A stretch of DNA of 64,000 nucleotides from Numida meleagris (Eukaryota > Chordata > Aves > Galliformes > Numididae): assembly GCF_002078875.1 (NCBI RefSeq), contig NC_034414.1:17833883-17897882 (forward strand), in the 5' to 3' direction. The translations under genes and the position numbers were made by a program. Every line of letters starts with the position of its first letter. Position 1 is the stretch's first letter. Below are positions 58,866 through 64,000 of the stretch, piece after piece. The notes beneath the pieces were generated by a model. The model ran no database searches and was not told the DNA's origin. It saw only the letters and a program-made list of their open reading frames with translations.

Positions 58866-61800
58866 ACACCTTCCTTTAGAAGCACAAACTTGTCCTTAAA
58901 GGATTTTTTTTTTCTGCTAAAGAAACAAGAGAACAGAATTTTACTTTGCCTCCAATGAATTGCAGTTTTTCTCTGTAAATTTTTCGTCCCCTGCAAACCA
59001 AGCACCAGCTTTGTTAAGATTATAAGAGTACATTATCTCTTCTCTTTAAAAAAAAAGTAATATGTATATATATATACTGTTGACAGAATTGAGGTGAATC
59101 TGCTGGGCTTAGCATTGCCAACTTCTTTCAAGAGATGAAGATTCTAGTGTCTAATTTCATCTTTCCAAACAGGAACATTTGCAGAGAATTATAGCAAGCC
59201 CTTTTCTTGGATTTTTGTTCAAAGCCGTTACAAATCTGAAAAAGAAATGGTCTGACAATGAGTGTGTATACACATATTTGGAATACCAGAAACTGTTTTG
59301 CATATATTTAAAAACACTTGGGTAGGAAGATTACTGTCTCTGTATGTCCCAGCACAGCTGCCTTCTGATCATAAAAAGCATAAGTGTCTGTTTGAATTTC
59401 AGATAAATACAACAAAAAATAATAGAAAAGGAGCAGGGATGGATTTTTAACCTTTGTTGGGAATATATACTAATGCTTTTCTCAATTTATTTTTCACTTG
59501 TCCTAATGCAGAAGTATAAGAATGAAGAGTGTACTCATTGGTAATTTGCTTCCAGGGGTTAATTTTGATCCTTCATTCTTCATGACATAAAAATGTACTT
59601 TTACAAGACATCGAAATCATAAATTGACATCACCAGAGACAAGTTCATTTATATCCCCATAGAATCTGGCTCCACATGTCTCAGATTAGAACTTCCATTC
59701 TGTGACTCTCTCTCCCTCTTTTGTCTTGCTGCTATCTCCCTTGCTGTCTCTTGTCGGTTGAAGAGAAAGCAATGGCTCCGACCACACACAGTGTGTACTT
59801 AGCAGCTGGAAAACTTAGGTGCCAAGAACCAAAATGCTTTTCTTCAGAAGTGGCATCTCCCACGACTGGTCCTTTGGTTGGCATTAGGAACCATGTCAGA
59901 TGGCAGCCAGGAAATTCCTTTTAAAATGCAGAAGGATAACATCCTTGTAACATTTCCCTCAGTCTGAATGTTTCCACTGGGGAATTTGCTACTCTGTTGT
60001 ATGTATGAAAAGAGGATCTTATCGGGGTGTTTTGGGGGGATGTTCTGTGTTCAAGGCCCTAATGGCTCAGATTGAGCATTCTCAGCACTTTATGGGAAAA
60101 CAGCCATGGCCCACCTTGGCTTTTATGGAAGAAGAGGAATGTGAATCAAAAATTAAATTCACATAACTTTGTGGGTGGCCTTCTCTGCTATGTGGAATAT
60201 CTTCGTGTATGCCACGACTTTGAGAAAAGAGCCTTTTACTTATATAGCAACAAACTGTCTTAAGTCAGAGTGTTTATGTTCCTAAGTACTATATCATGTT
60301 TCCTGATGATGTTAATGAAACAAATTAGACAAAACTCTGCACAGATTCCTGTATTCACAGTGAACTTTCCAAATTCTAACAGATCCAGGTTGTAGTGGTA
60401 GTTAAGCGTGCTGAGCTTTATTTTCCATTTGCTAAAAACTGTAAGCCAGCATACTTGCTCTTGATTTCTGTATCTCAAGGAAAGAAGGATTAGGTTATAA
60501 CACTCTCCACAACTACATCCAACTTCTTTTAGTTGTTCAAAAGTTACAGTTTTCAAAGTGACTTAATGGATTGGTCAACTGACATGTGTTTACGGTTAAG
60601 AAAATGATGGATACTCTGGATACAGGATACTTTGAACACACATTTTCCTGACTTGAGTCATTAAGCAAATGAATGCTTTAATTCATTCAATGAGAAAGCT
60701 ATAAAAACATCACTATATAAGCATTTGCTGTGCTGGATACTTAATGTGGTGCTCTCCGAAGGGATATCATCAGATCTTAGAAATACTCTATTTATAGTTG
60801 GTGAAATATGTGAGAACATTTATAGTAAACGAGGCTGACTTCTTCATTTACGTTTTTCTGATCCATTTTGAAACACAAGAAAAGTGATGAAATACCCATA
60901 TCTACACCTTAATAAAAGTGATCTCATGAAATACATGTGGATATTGAATTTCAATCTGGTTTTGCATACCTAATTAATACGCCCTTAAAAAACAACTTCA
61001 AACTGGTTACATATTCACTTTCTGTGGCAAGACATTATGGGAGATATTGAGCATAAATATGAGCAAATGTTACTCAGGAGATACCTAAGCATTTACCTAA
61101 CCATGCTCCTACAGAAAATAGTTTCTTCAGGAAGAGACCTCAGGAAGTTCCTCACCCATGCAGTCTCGTGGGCTCCGGTGGAACAGGTCATAGGAGTAAC
61201 TACCTCAGAAGATAAAGGTGGTTCAGAAACCAGCCTTTTGCTATCTCACTTCTTTAATTGTCCATTTCAGAGCTTTGCATTCATGTCAGTTTTCTACAGT
61301 TAGTCTTAATTTATGTACTGACTCAAATTTGAAATTTGCTATCTAATAAATTGTACACATAGACTATGAATAATAAGTGATGCTATTCTTAAAAAAATCC
61401 TTAAATAAATCAGGCTTGGGATAATTGGAATTTGAATGTTTAGATGTTAAAGACTTTTTTTCATTTTCTGACTGTCATCTTGATGTCTTATGACAGCTTT
61501 TTGCTGATGTTATATTTTTGAATATATTGATGACATAATTTACTTGATAGAAATTGAACTTTGCCACATTGCTAGTCCTATTCTAACCTCTCTAAGCAAC
61601 TTCTAACAGATACTTACAGTACTACTGAAAATATATTGAATGTATTGACCAACATATAATGGCAGGAACTATCACATCTCTTAAAAATATTCCTCCAGAT
61701 TCACACTGCTTCTAACAAAAAGAAACAATTGGATTCTAAACTGCATATTTTTAAGGGTTTACTCTTAGTATCCATTTTTAGAAATACAGAACAATTCCTT

Positions 61801-64000
61801 CAGCTTTTTTAATAGCTGAGACTTAACGTGCCATAAAAACATACTGTAAATATTTCTGTTGCTGTAATGGTGTCTCAGTTACCACAAAGAGTTGCTAGGA
61901 TATTATCTGTGTCAGGAAGTTTGTTGTGCCTTCAAGAAGGAAAACCAGCAGTCATTTTGATACATTATGCAAATAATATCCTGCTTTCTCAGTAGATTTC
62001 TTTGGAGATTGCTCCCAGCTCTGAGCAATGTTCATTTAGATTGATGTATTTTGATGTTAGCATCCATGCAACTAACACTTTCCCTCTTTTCTTAAATGTT
62101 TACAGTAATAAATAAATGTGTACTTGTTGAATTTAGTGCTAGAGATCATAGTGCAAACATACATATACAAAGCATTTTCCAATTCCGAAACAGGGGGGAA
62201 CATTTTAAATGCTATAAAGAAACTGTGGTTGCTATCAAAATAGTATTTGGAAAGGACACTTTTAAACTAAGGTCTCTGTTTAGCAGCATTGGTTATCAAG
62301 CATGTTAAATTTGATGGATATGAACATACACTATAAAGTGATGAAGTTAATAACTATAAAAGATAAAGATGGTTGTGAATCTTTTTCCGATCCCTATGAA
62401 TATGATACTGCTTGGTGTCAGCCAGAAGCAATGGCTGTAAGTAGCACAAGAACATTTAGTGCAGTGTTTCTGACCCGGTCTGATGAGGAAATGTCAATAT
62501 GATGGGAAAGTCTCATGAGACCTGCAGTGTGAATTCCAGGGAAAAGTTATTCAGACAAGTATGAAGTGAATAATGCTAGATCTATTTAAGTTACTCATTA
62601 CTGATGTGTTTTATGTTGGTAATTTGCGTGTAGATTCAAAAAATGAAAAGGATGAAGGAAATATTTTTTCTGAAATAATCAAAATAGAAACTGTGTGTAA
62701 ATCTTTTTTTATCCAGTACTGCATTTAAGTTTGAGAAATATTACAACAGACTCCTTCTATTTATTCATTATACAGAGAGAATTATGAATAGGAATTAGAC
62801 ATCTTTGGAGGGTTTTAGTAGCTTACATTTTCTTGGAATTATTGAGTAGTAAGCTAGGAAAAAAAATCACAACTCTATGTCCCAAATATATATCATAAAT
62901 GCTGTTCAATTTAATAATGGTGTAGAAAATGATTCCCATCTGTTGGTATCACATGACTAATACTGACTTGTCAATTAGAATTAGCTGTTTTAAAACTATA
63001 GCACAGGAGATGCTTCAGCAATGAAAACAGTGCAGAGTAACTAGGTAGTTTTGCCTGATCTTGAGGATCAACCAACCAACCAACCATCCTCTCCTTAGCT
63101 GTAATAAAATCAGTAGTATGTTCTGAGGAAAATAAGGCAAGTCCTGTGGGCATTCTGGAATTTGGTCAGATTTGAATGAAATCTGTGCCCAGCTAGCCTG
63201 CAGACACAGCATCAAGTTATGTACAAACCTACCTTCTCTCTTTAACACGCATGCATTGCTGTGCCATAAGGGAATGCCAGTAAGGAGCTCCATTTGCTGG
63301 AGCCACCTAGGAGGTGGTGCTAAAATGAGGTGGGTATGGCCATCCTGAAGGAAGAAAGATTATTTCATCTAAGAAAAACTACTTTAAGAGTATTTAAGCT
63401 GGGAACTTTTGAGTACCTAGAAGTGCCAATGCAGGAACATTTAGAAATGTATGTGCTGCACAAGTTCAAAAAGATGGCCTTTGATTCAATGTACTAGCTG
63501 AGCCCACAGAAAGCTTTGAAAGGAAACAGTTTACTGGTGTTTATTTTATCTTTTAGATAAACATTTGCCTTCAATTTGCATCTTTCTGTGATACTACATG
63601 CCACAGGAGCAGTTCTGCATGATTTTTGATATACTTACCAGTAATCATGACTGAATGCAATTTGGATTGTGATAGTGTCAAGAGACAGCTTGAATTACAG
63701 AGTAAGGTTTCCAGAAATGTCGATATCTTATGGCAAATATCTTATGCTAAAAAGAACCTTAAGTGGACAAGGTATGCTGTAAATATTCTTTATCAGTACT
63801 GAATATATTTTATTAAGAATGAATAACATGCTGCCTGTATGCTTAGTGCTCATACCAGTAGATTTTATTATAAAAAAATTATTTAGGAATAATTTAATTT
63901 AAAAAGTATAGGAGAAAAGATAACCTGTGATGTGCCCAAAGGTATACAAACATTTTTATCTACCCACATTATCCAAAATAGTAGTGGGGTGAGTGGAAGG
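58866..64000. other. Non-coding AT-rich DNA, nothing assignable
   Basis: No gene, RNA or transposon recognised to the right edge. Simple repeats are (TA)n at about 59061-59078 and (CAAC)n at 63069-63086. Open frames reach 98 codons without motifs. The frame at 61037-61303 contains a stretch at about 61110-61187 bounded by an AG and a GT that could mimic a small exon, but its protein is not recognised and the pyrimidine tract is poor. Confidence 0.5.
63069..63086 (+). repeat. (CAAC)n microsatellite, about 4.5 units
   Basis: Tetranucleotide repeat within an otherwise unremarkable stretch; it underlies a repeated Gly-Trp-Leu-Val pattern in a minus-strand open frame that is therefore not informative. 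Confidence 0.85.

Noticed and set aside
61037..61303. Internal exon-like stretch in an 88-codon frame
   Set aside because: The acceptor pyrimidine tract is poor, the donor is weak (GTCATA), and the peptide is unrecognised.
1..64000. CRISPR array, operon, phage, tRNA or rRNA gene
   Set aside because: No regularly spaced direct repeats, no tightly packed long frames, and no tRNA or rRNA core sequence were seen. The CR1 content shows a bird nuclear genome.

Overview
This window is vertebrate nuclear DNA, almost certainly from a bird. The diagnostic evidence is a set of CR1 non-LTR retrotransposon copies with the avian signature: a 3' end reading like 'ccaacccaagccattctatgat' and, in the longer copies, the C-terminal part of the CR1 ORF2 reverse transcriptase protein. 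The subfamily wording of several copies (for example 'cagcctggtctagtggttgg') looks galliform to me, but that rests on memory of repeat consensus sequences and the species is not proven. No Alu, L1, bacterial, plasmid or phage features are visible. The DNA is AT-rich and low in CpG, and no reading frame outside the CR1 copies gives a recognisable protein. The longest frame is about 150 codons and lies in a CR1. I read the window as intergenic or deep intronic DNA, and no operon-like or defence-like system is present.

Layout. 0-1.4 kb: a GC-richer edge with a good splice-acceptor-like site and a possible terminal exon with a poly(A) signal, then a short plus-strand CR1 tail. 1.4-37 kb: a long stretch with almost no recognisable repeats. 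It holds scattered small hairpins (near 18.1, 19.8 and 32.2 kb), CTCF-like matches, and near 35.0 kb a dense group of transcription-factor-like motifs (RFX X-box-like, two TAAT/ATTA sites, E-box, octamer) that looks like a conserved enhancer. 37-43 kb: a more scrambled interval with four small CR1 fragments, long homopolymer tracts (T33, C7-C9, T10G9) and three unexpectedly good palindromes at 38.56, 40.75 and 42.88 kb. 43-52 kb: ordinary AT-rich DNA with a (TA)n microsatellite at 44.7 kb. 52.1-52.7 kb: two CR1 copies in divergent orientation. 56.4-58.0 kb: a GC-richer block I cannot assign. 58.0-58.9 kb: two minus-strand CR1 copies of different subfamilies, the longer one keeping about 230 codons of broken ORF2. 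58.9-64 kb: ordinary AT-rich DNA with short simple repeats.

The parts do not form a working gene set. The points most worth checking are the palindrome cluster at 38.5-42.9 kb, the enhancer-like motif group at 35.0 kb, and whether the left edge is the last exon of a gene. Repeat names and motif calls were made by eye, without database searches.
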